Shown here one piece after another: positions 26,941 through 36,262 of a DNA stretch of 64,000 nucleotides (position 1 is the stretch's first letter; the number at the start of each line of letters is the position of its first letter). The translations under genes were made by a program, and so were the position numbers. The notes beneath the pieces were generated by a model. It saw only the letters and a list, made by a program, of their open reading frames with translations. It made no database searches and was not told the origin of the DNA. Source of the stretch: CAVSWT01 sp963746735 (lineage in GTDB: Bacteria; Bacteroidota; Ignavibacteria; Ignavibacteriales; Ignavibacteriaceae); assembly GCA_963746735.1 (NCBI GenBank), contig CAVVCO010000012.1, forward strand, positions 62,001 to 126,000. Direction: 5' to 3'.

Positions 26941-29079
26941 ATGTCTTCTTATCACAGAATAATTATTGCGGCTTTTATTGGAATATGCTGTATACACTCC
27001 TCATTTAGCCAATCGCTAAATTGGATTAAGCTTAATTCGAAATCATGTCAAGATATAGTTATTATAAATGATTCATCACTACTGGTTATTTCTGATGGCA
27101 ATTTAGTATATACAAGTGACAGCGGTAAAAATTGGATAAATAAAAATCCTTCAGTTCATGCTTATAATTTAAGGGAATTAGAGGATGATCCATTAAACAA
27201 ATCTTTATTTTTATACGCGCAAAATTATAATACGATTTATCGTTCCATAGATACAGCAAATAACTGGTCAATTTCTTTAGAAAATGTTTATCAAATTTCT
27301 GATTTAAAATCTAAAGATGGGATTACTTACGCAGCTAATTATTATGGCGAATTTTATATTACAAAAAACAACGGGGAATCATGGGATTCTGTTAAAGTTG
27401 TAGACTCTGTTTCTTCAGATCATTTGAATAATATTGATATTGCCTCTAACGGACAATTATTTTTATCTACTCATGGTAATGGAATTTATACCTCAACTGA
27501 TAATGGTTCTACGTGGACAAGACTAGATAATCAAATTATAAATAATGGTGTGTATTTTATTGCAATCAATAATAAAAATGAAATATTTGCTGTTACAATA
27601 AATGGTATTGCCCTATCGAAAGATTATGGTAGTACCTGGGAAATAGTTTCTGATCTTTATTTGGTTGGTGGTGTACTTAGTATCGATTCAAATGATAATT
27701 TGTATGGGTGTAGATTTAGTAATATTTATAAATCAAGCGATGATGGAATTTCATGGAATGATCTTGGCGGTTCTTTTGAAGCAAATGAGATCCAAGAATA
27801 TAATAATAAAATTTATGTAGCAGCTTCAGGAGGTTTATATTTATTCGACCCAACAATACCCACTTATGTAGGAAATAACTATTTCCCCATGCATTTAAAT
27901 AATAAGTGGCAGTTTATTAGCGATGAATTTGCTTCGCGTATATGGACTTACTCTGCAAAAACATTTTCAATAGAAAAAGATACCACAATAAATAACATAA
28001 AATATTATTTATATGATAATAAATGGTTACATTATTCTGAAAATGAAAAGAAACTTTATACCTGGTATAAAGATTCAGCTAAAATATATATGGATTTTAA
28101 TCTGCCTGATATGGCTACCTTTCCACATTATATTGGAACTGAGGATTTGGATTATGCCTCTGTTTTTGCTGGAACTACCAATCTTTTTGATTCTTCAATT
28201 AATTATAAAGGCTTTTCTGCTGGAAGTGTTTGGGGGCCTTGGGGGAATTCACATGAAAGTTTTGGTGAAAACATAGGTCCTATTTCATACAGCTATTCAA
28301 TGTACGCAGGCCCTGATTATGATAAAATAGACAATCTAATTATGGCAATCATTTATGATTCTACAAATACACCTCATTATTTATCTTATCATTATAAACC
28401 AGAAATAACATTAATACCAATAACTAAAATTGACAGTAATAATTTTCAAATTCAATTTTTTGTTAATCATAAATTTTCTAGTTTTTTTGATCCAAATACA
28501 CCTCATACGGGGCTCAATTTTATTGATTCAGTTTATATGATAAGTCATTTTATAAAAAATGATTCAATTTTAAATATTGATACTATTTCTGCTCAAAATA
28601 TTTCTAAAACAAAAGAATATATAATTTTATCAAAGTTGGATACTCTCTTACTAAAAAATGGATATACTTTTGAATATAAATTCTTTGCAAAAACAAAAGG
28701 TATAATTCCTGATTCATCTTTTTCCCCGGATTCGGGTTATTATCAGTGCATTTGGGATAAAACTACTTCTATAGAGGATAAGGTTGATAAATTGATTAGC
28801 TTTAGATTGCAACAAAACTACCCTAACCCATTTAACCCCACCACAAAAATAAAGTACACTATCCCATTCGTAGAGACGCGGCATACCTCGTCTGTACAAT
28901 TGAAAGTTTATGATATCCTTGGAAATGAAATTGCAACTCTTGTAAATAAAGAACAATCCCCAGGAGAATATGAAGTTGAATTTGATGCCGGTAAATATAA
29001 TCTCTCAAGCGGGATTTATTTTTATCAGTTGAAAGCTGGAGGTTTTATAAGTACTAAAAAAATGATATTATTGAAGTAG
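26941..29079 (+). CDS. T9SS cargo protein with BNR-type beta-propeller
   Basis: 712 residues. A signal peptide covers 1-23 (ending SSFSQ). Residues ~25-310 contain about six BNR/sialidase-like repeats with the S-x-D-x-G-x-[ST]-W Asp boxes, for example TSDSGKNWIN, TSTDNGSTWTRL and KSSDDGISWNDL. A less defined second region (~320-620) starts NNYFPMHLNNKWQFI. A T9SS sorting domain (~635-712) has QNYPNPFNPTTKIKYTIPF and ends KAGGFISTKKMILLK. The palindromic element is in frame here and adds about eight residues (VETRHTSSV). Exported across the outer membrane by the T9SS; ligand unknown. Confidence 0.85.
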   Translation: MSSYHRIIIAAFIGICCIHSSFSQSLNWIKLNSKSCQDIVIINDSSLLVISDGNLVYTSDSGKNWINKNPSVHAYNLRELEDDPLNKSLFLYAQNYNTIYRSIDTANNWSISLENVYQISDLKSKDGITYAANYYGEFYITKNNGESWDSVKVVDSVSSDHLNNIDIASNGQLFLSTHGNGIYTSTDNGSTWTRLDNQIINNGVYFIAINNKNEIFAVTINGIALSKDYGSTWEIVSDLYLVGGVLSIDSNDNLYGCRFSNIYKSSDDGISWNDLGGSFEANEIQEYNNKIYVAASGGLYLFDPTIPTYVGNNYFPMHLNNKWQFISDEFASRIWTYSAKTFSIEKDTTINNIKYYLYDNKWLHYSENEKKLYTWYKDSAKIYMDFNLPDMATFPHYIGTEDLDYASVFAGTTNLFDSSINYKGFSAGSVWGPWGNSHESFGENIGPISYSYSMYAGPDYDKIDNLIMAIIYDSTNTPHYLSYHYKPEITLIPITKIDSNNFQIQFFVNHKFSSFFDPNTPHTGLNFIDSVYMISHFIKNDSILNIDTISAQNISKTKEYIILSKLDTLLLKNGYTFEYKFFAKTKGIIPDSSFSPDSGYYQCIWDKTTSIEDKVDKLISFRLQQNYPNPFNPTTKIKYTIPFVETRHTSSVQLKVYDILGNEIATLVNKEQSPGEYEVEFDAGKYNLSSGIYFYQLKAGGFISTKKMILLK
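28870..28897. repeat. Palindromic element inside T9SS domain, copy 3
   Basis: GTAGAGACGCGGCATACCTC then GTCTGTAC, in frame, translated as VETRHTSSV within an otherwise uninterrupted gene. It shows that the insertion is tolerated in the protein. Confidence 0.85.
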
Positions 29080-29097
29080 ATTTTATTGAAGGTTTGA

Positions 29098-30222
29098 ATG
29101 TTAAAGAAAATATTTTTAGTCCTTTCTATTTTGTTGTTAGCTGGATGGGGGAGAACCGGCCATTTAATAATAAATAAAAGTGCGGTGAAGTTTTTTCCAG
29201 TTGAGTTTAATTTTAATTGGATACAACAGCTTGGCGATCATGCATCCGATGCTGATAATAGAAAGAGTGCGGATCCAACTGAAGGTCCAAAACATTATAT
29301 AGATATTGACAGTTATCAAAGTTTTATTGATAGCAACCGTATAATTCAGGATTACGATTCTATAGTATCTGCTTATGGAGTAAGTACTGTGATTGATATA
29401 GGCACTTTACCATGGGCAATTATTAATACAACAGATTCTCTTCAGGCAGCTTTCAAAAGAGAAGATTATAATAAAGCTGTTTTAATTGCCGCAGATCTCG
29501 GACATTATGTCGGTGATGCACACATGCCGCTTCATATCACAAAAAATTACAATGGACAATTATCTGGTCAAAAAGGCGTTCATTCGAGATACGAATCTTC
29601 AATGATAGATAAATACTCTTCACAAATTTCTTATTCTTCTGATTCAATTTCTTATGTAGATAATGTTAGTGATTATGTTTTTAATATGATTTATAACAAT
29701 TATAAATATGTTGATTCTGTTTTGAATGCTGATAAAGAAGCAACAACGTTCGCGGGAAATACAAACAGTGATCAGTATTATCAAAAACTTTGGGGGTTAT
29801 CAGGTAATTTTACTATAAATTTATTTAAGCACGCCTCCAAATCTTTAGCTGAATTAATTATTACTGCCTGGATAAATGCCGGCAGCCCAAATTCACTGAC
29901 TGGCATAAATGAATTCATGCAAAAAATTAATTCTTTTAAATTATATCAGAATTACCCTAACCCGTTTAATCCAACTACAAAAATAAAATATTCCAGTTCC
30001 TTCTGTAGAGACACAGTGCGCTTGTCTGTAAAGTTAAAAGTTTATGATATATGGGAAGAGGTTGCAATTCTTGTTAATGAAAAAAAACAGCCAGGAACTT
30101 ACGAAGTAGAATTCAGCTCATAATGAGACATATAGCAATGGCTCTCTACCAAGCGGTATATATTTCTATCAGCTTCAGGTAGGGAATTACGTTCAAACAG
30201 AAAAATGGTATTATTGAAGTAG
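29098..30222 (+). CDS. S1/P1-type nuclease (zinc-dependent PLC fold) with T9SS sorting domain, 3' end frameshifted
   Basis: A signal-like leader ends at GWGRTGH, whose Trp and His are the first zinc ligands of the S1/P1 nuclease fold. Further zinc-ligand motifs follow: GDHASDAD, KHYIDID, DLGHYVGDAHMPLHIT and GVHSRYE. Mature S1/P1-like enzymes cut single-stranded nucleic acid or 3'-nucleotides using three zinc ions. The sorting domain follows (YQNYPNPFNPTTKIKY). Shifts near 30050, 30115 and 30203 interrupt its last ~60 residues, which then read GSLPSGIYFYQLQVGNYVQT and stop at 30222. It probably scavenges extracellular nucleic acid or phosphate. Confidence 0.8.
30005..30031. repeat. Palindromic element inside T9SS domain, copy 4 (diverged)
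   Basis: GTAGAGACACAGTGCGCTTG then TCTGTA. It keeps both ends of the element seen in copies 1-3 but has a different centre, and is read in another frame (CRDTVRLSV). Same position in the sorting domain. Confidence 0.65.
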
Positions 30223-30240
30223 ATTGAAGTTTAAAATAAA

Positions 30241-30265
30241 AATGCCGGAAATTTTCCGGCATTTT
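30241..30265. terminator. Bidirectional terminator
   Basis: AATGCCGGAA / TTCCGGCATT, a 10-bp stem with a 3-base loop, flanked by A-rich and T-rich DNA. It lies between the convergent nuclease and lipoprotein genes and can end transcription in both directions. Confidence 0.85.
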
Positions 30266-30287
30266 AATTAATCTTATAATTAACTTT

Positions 30288-31340
30288 TTACATTCTCTCA
30301 ATTGTATAAGTATTCTTAACCGTTTCTGACCTAGAGCCTTTTTGCTTGCCTTGCGGCGTACTTGCTTCCATTGAAAATTCAATATTCATTTCAGTGTAAG
30401 TTTTAGCGTGCTGAATAACTCCATCAGTAATATTGAAATAAAATTGTCCATTTCCCGCTGCTTTTGGTTTTTTAAATTTATAATCTACACCTCTTTGACT
30501 TGAGGTTGTCTTTCCTGTAACATTCGAATTCATATTGGCGTCAATTACTGCTAGTTTATTCTCATTTTGCTTTTGCAAATTTGTTATTTTAAAAGTTGTA
30601 GTATTATTGAGAGTAAAAATCATAAATGGTTCGGGCTGCTGTTTTACCGACCAAGTTGAATCTTTGCCAACCGGGTGATCAGGGAACTTCCTAATCAATT
30701 GATTTATTAAAGGTTTTAAAGATCCTTCAGCCATATCCTTTCTCATTGCATCTTTTTCTGCTGTGGTAACTGAATCTGCATAGCCTTTTATAGTTAGAAA
30801 TTTATTTACAATTTTATCGACTCTAAATACCTCTAAAACTTCACCTTGTTTACTTACTCGAACACCGAATGGATTATTTACCAAGCAGGCATATTGAGCA
30901 TATCGATTTTGAGAAGTAGAATCTAAGGATGTGTTGGATTCATAATTAAATTTTTGTCCGTTGGCATCAGCGTCAAGTTGAATGGAAGTAATATTGCAGC
31001 TAAGTTCGGTTACGCTGTCCGAATCAATTTCTTTCGGTTCGAAGCTTATTAAATAGGTAATATTTTGATTTACATTTTGATTTAAAACAGTGTCCTTTAC
31101 ATGAATAGACTGATTATCTTCAGAAACAGCAGTCATTTTATATTTATAAGTTTTACCTTTTTCAAAATTATAATGCATTAAATAAGTTCCATCAATATTT
31201 TCAGCTGGCGCCGATTTTATTTTTGCTGAACTTAGTCCAAAATTATTTTTCCCATTTTCTGCAGCAGATTTTTGTTCCTTTTTTTCACCGCATCCAAATA
31301 AGATAATTGCCGATATAAAAATTACGATAATTTTTTTCAT
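30288..31340 (-). CDS. Exported lipoprotein of unknown function (DUF6263-like)
   Basis: 350 residues with a lipobox ending at C17 (AIILFGCGEKK), so it is anchored by lipid. The rest is soluble, rich in beta-strand patterns and polar residues, with MHYNFEKGKTYKYKMTAVSE near residue 60. This resembles the family that includes DUF6263, whose function is unknown. No catalytic motif is seen. It follows the namZ gene on the same strand with 12 bases between them, so it may share its message. Confidence 0.6.
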   Translation of the reverse strand: MKKIIVIFISAIILFGCGEKKEQKSAAENGKNNFGLSSAKIKSAPAENIDGTYLMHYNFEKGKTYKYKMTAVSEDNQSIHVKDTVLNQNVNQNITYLISFEPKEIDSDSVTELSCNITSIQLDADANGQKFNYESNTSLDSTSQNRYAQYACLVNNPFGVRVSKQGEVLEVFRVDKIVNKFLTIKGYADSVTTAEKDAMRKDMAEGSLKPLINQLIRKFPDHPVGKDSTWSVKQQPEPFMIFTLNNTTTFKITNLQKQNENKLAVIDANMNSNVTGKTTSSQRGVDYKFKKPKAAGNGQFYFNITDGVIQHAKTYTEMNIEFSMEASTPQGKQKGSRSETVKNTYTIERM

Positions 31341-31352
31341 CTAACTTTCCTT

Positions 31353-32606
31353 TTAATAGAGTAAATATTTTTTTCTAACTTGTTTAAATTTATTTAGTTC
31401 GTCCTGCCAGTAAGAAATAATTTCTTCAGCCGTTTTTCCATCTTCTATCATTTCTCTTATTTTTTTATCGCCTGATAATCTATCAATTGAAGAATTTCTG
31501 AATTTAAATTCATCAGGATATAATTTCTTTAATGTACAGAGAAGACTGATGCCAAAATCTACTGAATTAAATTTCCCTCTGTCAATAATTTCTAATTTTA
31601 TCCCGTTACATTTTTTAAATTTATATTTTGGTGATGTTGACATGGTTGAGATTGAAAATGGTGTAAACATAATTGGTTTAAAAACAATTCCAATATCACC
31701 GAGCTTTTTTAGAGCGTCAATTAAACTTTCAGAATTTATATAAGGTGCACCAATTGTTAAAAACGGATGATAGGTTCCTCTTCCTTCAGAAACATTTGTT
31801 CCTTCAATCAAACACATTCCTGGATATGCAATTGCAGTATTCTCATCGGGAATATTTGGAGATGGCATTACCCAAATATTTTCATAATCATCGTAGTAAG
31901 AATCTCTTTTCCAATTCTTCATTTCGATGACGGTTAAATTAGTATTAAGGTCTTTCCCGAATAATTTTTCTCCGACAAAATATTTTGCTAACTCTCCAGG
32001 CGTCATTCCATAAGCGATTGGAATAGGAGCGATACCTACAAAAGATTTTTGGTCTTCCTTTCTAATCGGGCCGTCAACATAATACTCCATTTATTGGATC
32101 AGGCCTGTCTAAAACAATTACCGGGATATTATTTTCGGCGCCAGCTTGAATGGTATAAAATAATGTTGATATATAAGTATAAAAACGGGCCCCACATCCT
32201 GAATATCATAAATAAGAACATCAACATTTTTTAACATTTCTTTTGTTGGCTTATTTATTTTTCCATACAAAGAATAAATTGGTAATCCTGTTTTAGAATC
32301 AACATTGCTATTTACTTTTTCTCCTGCTGGTGCTTCACCTCTAATTCCATGTTCAGGGCCAAACAGAGCAGTAACATTAAATCTTTTATCATTAAAAAGA
32401 GTATCGACGAGATGGATTCCGTTTGATAGCAAGGCAGTTTGATTTGTGACAATACCAATCTTTTTGCCAGCAATTAAATTGGAATATTCTGAAATAAGCC
32501 TATCGGCTCCAAATACAATTGTATTTTTTGATTGAACTTCTTGAGCTAACGTCAATGATGTAAAAATTGATAATGCTAAAAATATTTTTAAAATTTTAGA
32601 CATCAT
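31353..32606 (-). CDS. namZ: Exo-beta-N-acetylmuramidase NamZ family (DUF1343), two frameshifts
   Basis: A signal peptide (MMSKILKIFLALSIFTSLTLA) leads into the family opening GADRLI, GKKIGIVTNQTALLSNG and ALFGPEHGIRGEAPAGEKV. The catalytic-region block DVLIYDIQDVG follows. Shifts near 32190 and 32092 then join FYTYISTLFYTIQAG and VLDRPDPING to the downstream frame YYVDGPIRKEDQKSFVGIAP. Joined length is ~417 residues, normal for NamZ, which removes N-acetylmuramic acid from peptidoglycan fragments. The reading makes sense across both shifts, so the gene is probably intact. Confidence 0.85.
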
Positions 32607-32635
32607 TTTGACCTTTGATTAATTGAAAAATAAAA

Positions 32636-32667
32636 GGGAATGACAATTATAAAAAATTATCATTCCC
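32636..32667 (-). terminator. Terminator of the sucD-ndk transcript
   Basis: On the minus strand, GGGAATGATAATT pairs with AATTGTCATTCCC (one G-T pair) and is followed by TTTTATTTTT. It lies between ndk and namZ. Confidence 0.8.
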
Positions 32668-32690
32668 AAAGTAGTAAAATGTTTTAAAAA

Positions 32691-33122
32691 TTAATTGTTA
32701 TAATTTTCAAGCAATTCTTTTCTTGAGAAGAAATGAGAGATTTCAAGTTTAGCATTTTCGTCCGAGTCTGATCCGTGAATTATATTTCGTTCTACATTTT
32801 CAGCATATAATTTTCTTATCGTTCCTTCTTCAGCTTTTGCCGGATCGGTAGCACCGATTAATTTTCTAAAATCTGCAACTGCATTTTCTTTTTCTAACGC
32901 AATTGGTACGCAAGGACCTGAAGTCATGTATTTTAATAAATCATTAAAGAATGGACGTTCTTTATGGACTTCATAAAAACCACCGGCAGATTCTTTAGTA
33001 AGCCTTGTCATTTTTATCGCTTTAATTTTAAAGCCGGCTTCATTTATCTTGGTTATAATTTGACCAATTAATTTTTTTTCAACACCATCAGGTTTGATAA
33101 TTGCAAGTGTTCTATTACCCAA
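32691..33122 (-). CDS. ndk: nucleoside diphosphate kinase
   Basis: 143 residues, the full length of the family. It has RTLAIIKPDGVEKKLIG at the start, the Kpn-loop region (YMTSGPCVPIALE) and the phospho-histidine H116 in NIIHGSDSDENA. It balances nucleoside triphosphate pools. It lies 25 bases after sucD on the same strand, a pairing seen in other bacteria and sensible because succinyl-CoA synthetase makes nucleoside triphosphates. Confidence 0.96.
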   Translation of the reverse strand: MGNRTLAIIKPDGVEKKLIGQIITKINEAGFKIKAIKMTRLTKESAGGFYEVHKERPFFNDLLKYMTSGPCVPIALEKENAVADFRKLIGATDPAKAEEGTIRKLYAENVERNIIHGSDSDENAKLEISHFFSRKELLENYNN

Positions 33123-33147
33123 ATTTATATTCTCCTTTTTGAACTTT

Positions 33148-34104
33148 TTATTTTTTCTTTTTAGCTATATTTTTTTTCTTACTAGTCTTTAAAACTTTTT
33201 TAGCAGTTTTAACAGAAATATTTTTCTTCTTTAATGATTCTAAAGCTTTAATCATTGTTGAACCAATTTCCGCAGGACTTTCAATAACATTTATTCCGGC
33301 TTTTTTCATGGCTTTCATTTTTTCATCAGCAGTTCCTTTACCGCCTGAAATAATTGCACCTGCGTGTCCCATCCTTCGTCCTGGAGGTGCTGTTCGTCCG
33401 GCAATAAATCCTACAACAGGTTTTCTCACGTTCTTCTTTATAAATTCTGCAGCTTCTTCTTCAGCAGAGCCGCCGATTTCACCAATCATTACTATTCCAT
33501 CGGTGTCCGGGTCATCATTAAATAATTTAATAATTTTAGTAAACTGAGAACCAATAATAGGGTCACCACCAATACCTACACAAGTAGTTTGTCCAAGTTT
33601 AACATCTGTTAATTGTTTAACTGCTTCGTAGGTCAAGGTTCCACTTCGGGATACAACTCCAATGTTACCTTTTTTATGAATGAAGCCAGGCATGATTCCT
33701 ATTTTTGCTTTGCCGGGAGAAATCACTCCAGGGCAATTAGGGCCAACCAGTGTAACATCAAGATATTTAATAACGTTGTAAACCTTTAACATATCATTTG
33801 CGGGAATGCCTTCAGTAATGCAAACGATTAGCTTTACACCAGCATTGGCCGCTTCTAAAATTGCATCTGCTGCAAAAGCTGGAGGGACAAAAATTGCTGA
33901 TGCATTAGCTTTTTGTTCTTTAACTGCTTCATCAACAGTATTGTAAATGGGTACACCATTAAAATTTGTTCCGCCTTTACCTGGTGTAACTCCAGCTACT
34001 ACTTTTGTTCCGTATTCAATCATTTGCTGTGTATGGAAAGAACCTTCTCCGCCCGTTATCCCTTGAACTATAAGACGAGTTTTGTTATCAACTAAAATGC
34101 TCAT
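33148..34104 (-). CDS. sucD: succinate--CoA ligase alpha subunit
   Basis: 318 residues. A CoA-binding Rossmann domain (~1-130) opens RLIVQGITGGEGSFHTQQM. The ligase domain contains GPNCPGVISPGKAKIGIMPG and the phosphorylated histidine in RRMGHAGAIISGGKGTADEK. The protein catalyses the substrate-level phosphorylation step of the TCA cycle with the beta subunit SucC, which is not in the window. About 28 extra residues at the C-terminus are very lysine-rich (TSKKKNIAKKKK) and beyond the usual end of SucD. Confidence 0.93.
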   Translation of the reverse strand: MSILVDNKTRLIVQGITGGEGSFHTQQMIEYGTKVVAGVTPGKGGTNFNGVPIYNTVDEAVKEQKANASAIFVPPAFAADAILEAANAGVKLIVCITEGIPANDMLKVYNVIKYLDVTLVGPNCPGVISPGKAKIGIMPGFIHKKGNIGVVSRSGTLTYEAVKQLTDVKLGQTTCVGIGGDPIIGSQFTKIIKLFNDDPDTDGIVMIGEIGGSAEEEAAEFIKKNVRKPVVGFIAGRTAPPGRRMGHAGAIISGGKGTADEKMKAMKKAGINVIESPAEIGSTMIKALESLKKKNISVKTAKKVLKTSKKKNIAKKKK

Positions 34105-34229
34105 AAATGATAATCCTAAGAATTCTTTTAAAAATTATTGCAACAAAGATAAGAATTTTAATAGTGAAAAGTGAAAGAGGAAAGGTCAAAAATCGAAAGC
34201 TAAAATAAAGAAATAAATATATTTTATGT

Positions 34230-35657
34230 TCACTTCAAAATATTTTCTTGAATGAAGTAACTCATCTGTAAAAGTTTTTCTTCTTCAAATTGATTGGCAA
34301 GCAATTGAATTCCAATAGGTAAGCCTTCTGAACTTTTTGCTGCGGGGACACTAATTCCGGGAATCCCGGCTAAGTTTGCCGAAGTTGTGTAAATATCACT
34401 TAAATACATTTCCAAGGGGTCGCTCGATTTTTCCCCAATCTTAAAAGCAGTCGATGGCGTAGTGGGAGTTAAAATTATATCAACTTCATTAAATGCTTTA
34501 TCAAAATCTTGTTTAATTAATCTCCTAACTTTTTGCGCTTTTTTATAATATGCATCATAATAACCGGCGGACAAAACGTAAGTCCCGAGCATGATTCTTC
34601 GTTTGACTTCTGTTCCAAATCCTTCCGAGCGGGAAGATTTGTACATTTCAATCAAAGTCTGACTGTTTTGAGAACGGTATCCATATCTTGCGCCGTCATA
34701 CCTTGCCAGGTTGGAAGAAGCTTCGGCAGTAGTTAAAATATAATAAGTAGCAATTGTATATTCATTATGAGGGAGATGAATATTTTTAACTTCAAAGCCT
34801 TTGGTTTTTAATCTTTTAATTAAGATTTCGGTTTCTTTTTTAATTTCTGGTGATAAACCTTCACTAAAATATTCTTCAGCTATACCAATTTTTAAATTTA
34901 AATCAATTGATAAATTTTGATTATAATTCGGCACTTCAACTTTTGATGAAGTTGCATCCTGCTTATCTTCACCAGCCATTACATTGAGAATTAATGCCGC
35001 ATCTTCAACATTATTTGTAAACGGGCCAATTGAATCAAATGAAGATGCAAAAGCAGTTAAGCCATATCTTGAAACTCTTCCGTATGTCGGTTTTAAGCCA
35101 TAAACGCCGCACAATGCAGCAGGCTGACGAATTGACCCTCCAGTATCGGTTCCTAATGCGGCATCGCATAGACCGGCTGCAACAGCTGCTGCAGAGCCTC
35201 CGCTTGAGCCACCAGTAACTCTGCTGTTATCAATTGGGTTTAAAACCGGTCCAAAAGCGCTGTTTTCGTTTGAAGAGCCCATGGCAAACTCATCGCAGTT
35301 AGTTTTGCCAATTATAATTGCATCTTCATCAATTAATTTTTGAACAGCAGTTGTTGTATAAATTGAAGTAAAATCTTTTAATATTTTTGAGGAGCAGGTG
35401 GTTGGTTTATCTTTAATTGATAATACATCTTTTATTGCTATTACCATTCCGGCAAGTTTACCATGAGATCCGGATTTAATTTTCTTTTCAATTATCTCTG
35501 CTTGATTTTTCGCATCATCATCAAAGACTATATTAAATGCATTTAAATTTTTATCATCATTAATCTTCTTTAAGAAATTATCGACGTTTTTTATTAATGA
35601 AAGTTTATCTTGTTTTATTTTTTCAATTTTATCGGAATGATTAAAGTACTGAGACAA
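34230..35657 (-). CDS. gatA: Asp-tRNA(Asn)/Glu-tRNA(Gln) amidotransferase subunit A
   Basis: 475 residues of the amidase-signature family. The catalytic triad is visible: K76 in VIAIKDVLS, cis-Ser S151 in VTGGSSGGSAAA and the nucleophile S175 in DTGGSIRQPA. GatA releases ammonia from glutamine and feeds it to GatB for transamidation of mischarged tRNAs. gatB and gatC are elsewhere. The C-terminus (GIPGISVPAAKSSEGLPIGI) is complete. Confidence 0.95.
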   Translation of the reverse strand: MSQYFNHSDKIEKIKQDKLSLIKNVDNFLKKINDDKNLNAFNIVFDDDAKNQAEIIEKKIKSGSHGKLAGMVIAIKDVLSIKDKPTTCSSKILKDFTSIYTTTAVQKLIDEDAIIIGKTNCDEFAMGSSNENSAFGPVLNPIDNSRVTGGSSGGSAAAVAAGLCDAALGTDTGGSIRQPAALCGVYGLKPTYGRVSRYGLTAFASSFDSIGPFTNNVEDAALILNVMAGEDKQDATSSKVEVPNYNQNLSIDLNLKIGIAEEYFSEGLSPEIKKETEILIKRLKTKGFEVKNIHLPHNEYTIATYYILTTAEASSNLARYDGARYGYRSQNSQTLIEMYKSSRSEGFGTEVKRRIMLGTYVLSAGYYDAYYKKAQKVRRLIKQDFDKAFNEVDIILTPTTPSTAFKIGEKSSDPLEMYLSDIYTTSANLAGIPGISVPAAKSSEGLPIGIQLLANQFEEEKLLQMSYFIQENILK

Positions 35658-35720
35658 GCAGTTTCCTACCTTTTTGAATTTATAATTGATTTAATTGGTG
35701 AGCAAAAATTAAATTATACT

Positions 35721-35787
35721 GTCACACCGAGCTTGTCGAAGTGTGAATTTATTAAGAAAAGTCAATCTTCGACAAGCTCAGAACGAC
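35721..35787. repeat. REP-like palindrome
   Basis: GTCACACCGAGCTTGTCGAA (35721-) pairs with TCTTCGACAAGCTCAG (35766-35781). Third member of the GAGCCTGTCGAAG family, lying between gatA and the tatA genes. Confidence 0.75.
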
Positions 35788-35852
35788 ATAAAATATTCCT
35801 ATTAAATCTTTTGTTCACCTTCTATAGAGGAAAAAATTATTAACGAAAAGAA

Positions 35853-36023
35853 TTACTTATCAGAAATCTTAATGTTGTCTTCTACTTCTTTAATACTCTT
35901 TTTGAATTCTTTAATGCCTTTGCCAATGCTTCCTGCAATTTCCGGAATTTTCTTTGCGCCGAACAGTAAAAGTACTACAAAAAGAATAATTAACATTTCA
36001 CCGCCGCCAATATTTTCAAACAT
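35853..36023 (-). CDS. tatA: TatA/E-family twin-arginine translocase protein (56 aa)
   Basis: Minus-strand ATG at 36023 to stop at 35853. The protein has one N-terminal transmembrane helix (GGGEMLIILFVVLLLFGAKK, residues 6-25), then IPEIAGSIGKGIKEFKKSIK, the amphipathic helix typical of TatA, and a short acidic tail. TatA forms the pore ring for folded protein export with TatC. It lies 30 bases after a second tatA-like gene and shares the FGAKxIP hinge. Short (56 aa) but complete for this family. Confidence 0.85.
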   Translation of the reverse strand: MFENIGGGEMLIILFVVLLLFGAKKIPEIAGSIGKGIKEFKKSIKEVEDNIKISDK

Positions 36024-36053
36024 GTCAGTTCCTTAAATAAATATTATTTTAAT

Positions 36054-36251
36054 TTAACTTTTCTTTGTATCTGATTTATCGTCTTTGTCTGTTGTTTTTA
36101 TTTCATCTTCAACATCTTTTAACGATTTTTTAAATTCGCGCATTCCTTTTCCCAATCCTTGTGCAAGGTCAGGAATCCTTTTTGCACCGAATAAAATTAA
36201 TATTACCAGGAAGATTAGAATTATTTCACCGGTTCCTAAATTTCCAAACAT
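36054..36251 (-). CDS. tatA: TatA/E-family twin-arginine translocase protein (65 aa)
   Basis: 65 residues: transmembrane helix ~6-24 (LGTGEIILIFLVILILFGAK), the hinge RIPDLAQGLGKGMREFKKSL and a charged, Asp/Lys-rich tail. It is clearly a paralogue of the next gene downstream (35853). Two TatA copies in tandem usually mean one of them does TatA and the other TatB- or TatE-like work. Which is which cannot be told here. tatC is not in the window. Upstream is purQ. Confidence 0.88.
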   Translation of the reverse strand: MFGNLGTGEIILIFLVILILFGAKRIPDLAQGLGKGMREFKKSLKDVEDEIKTTDKDDKSDTKKS

Positions 36252-36262
36252 AATTGTACCTA

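Noticed and set aside
24736..29076. CRISPR-like repeat array
   Set aside because: Repeats are kilobases apart and lie inside coding sequences as T9SS sorting domains; no regular spacers.
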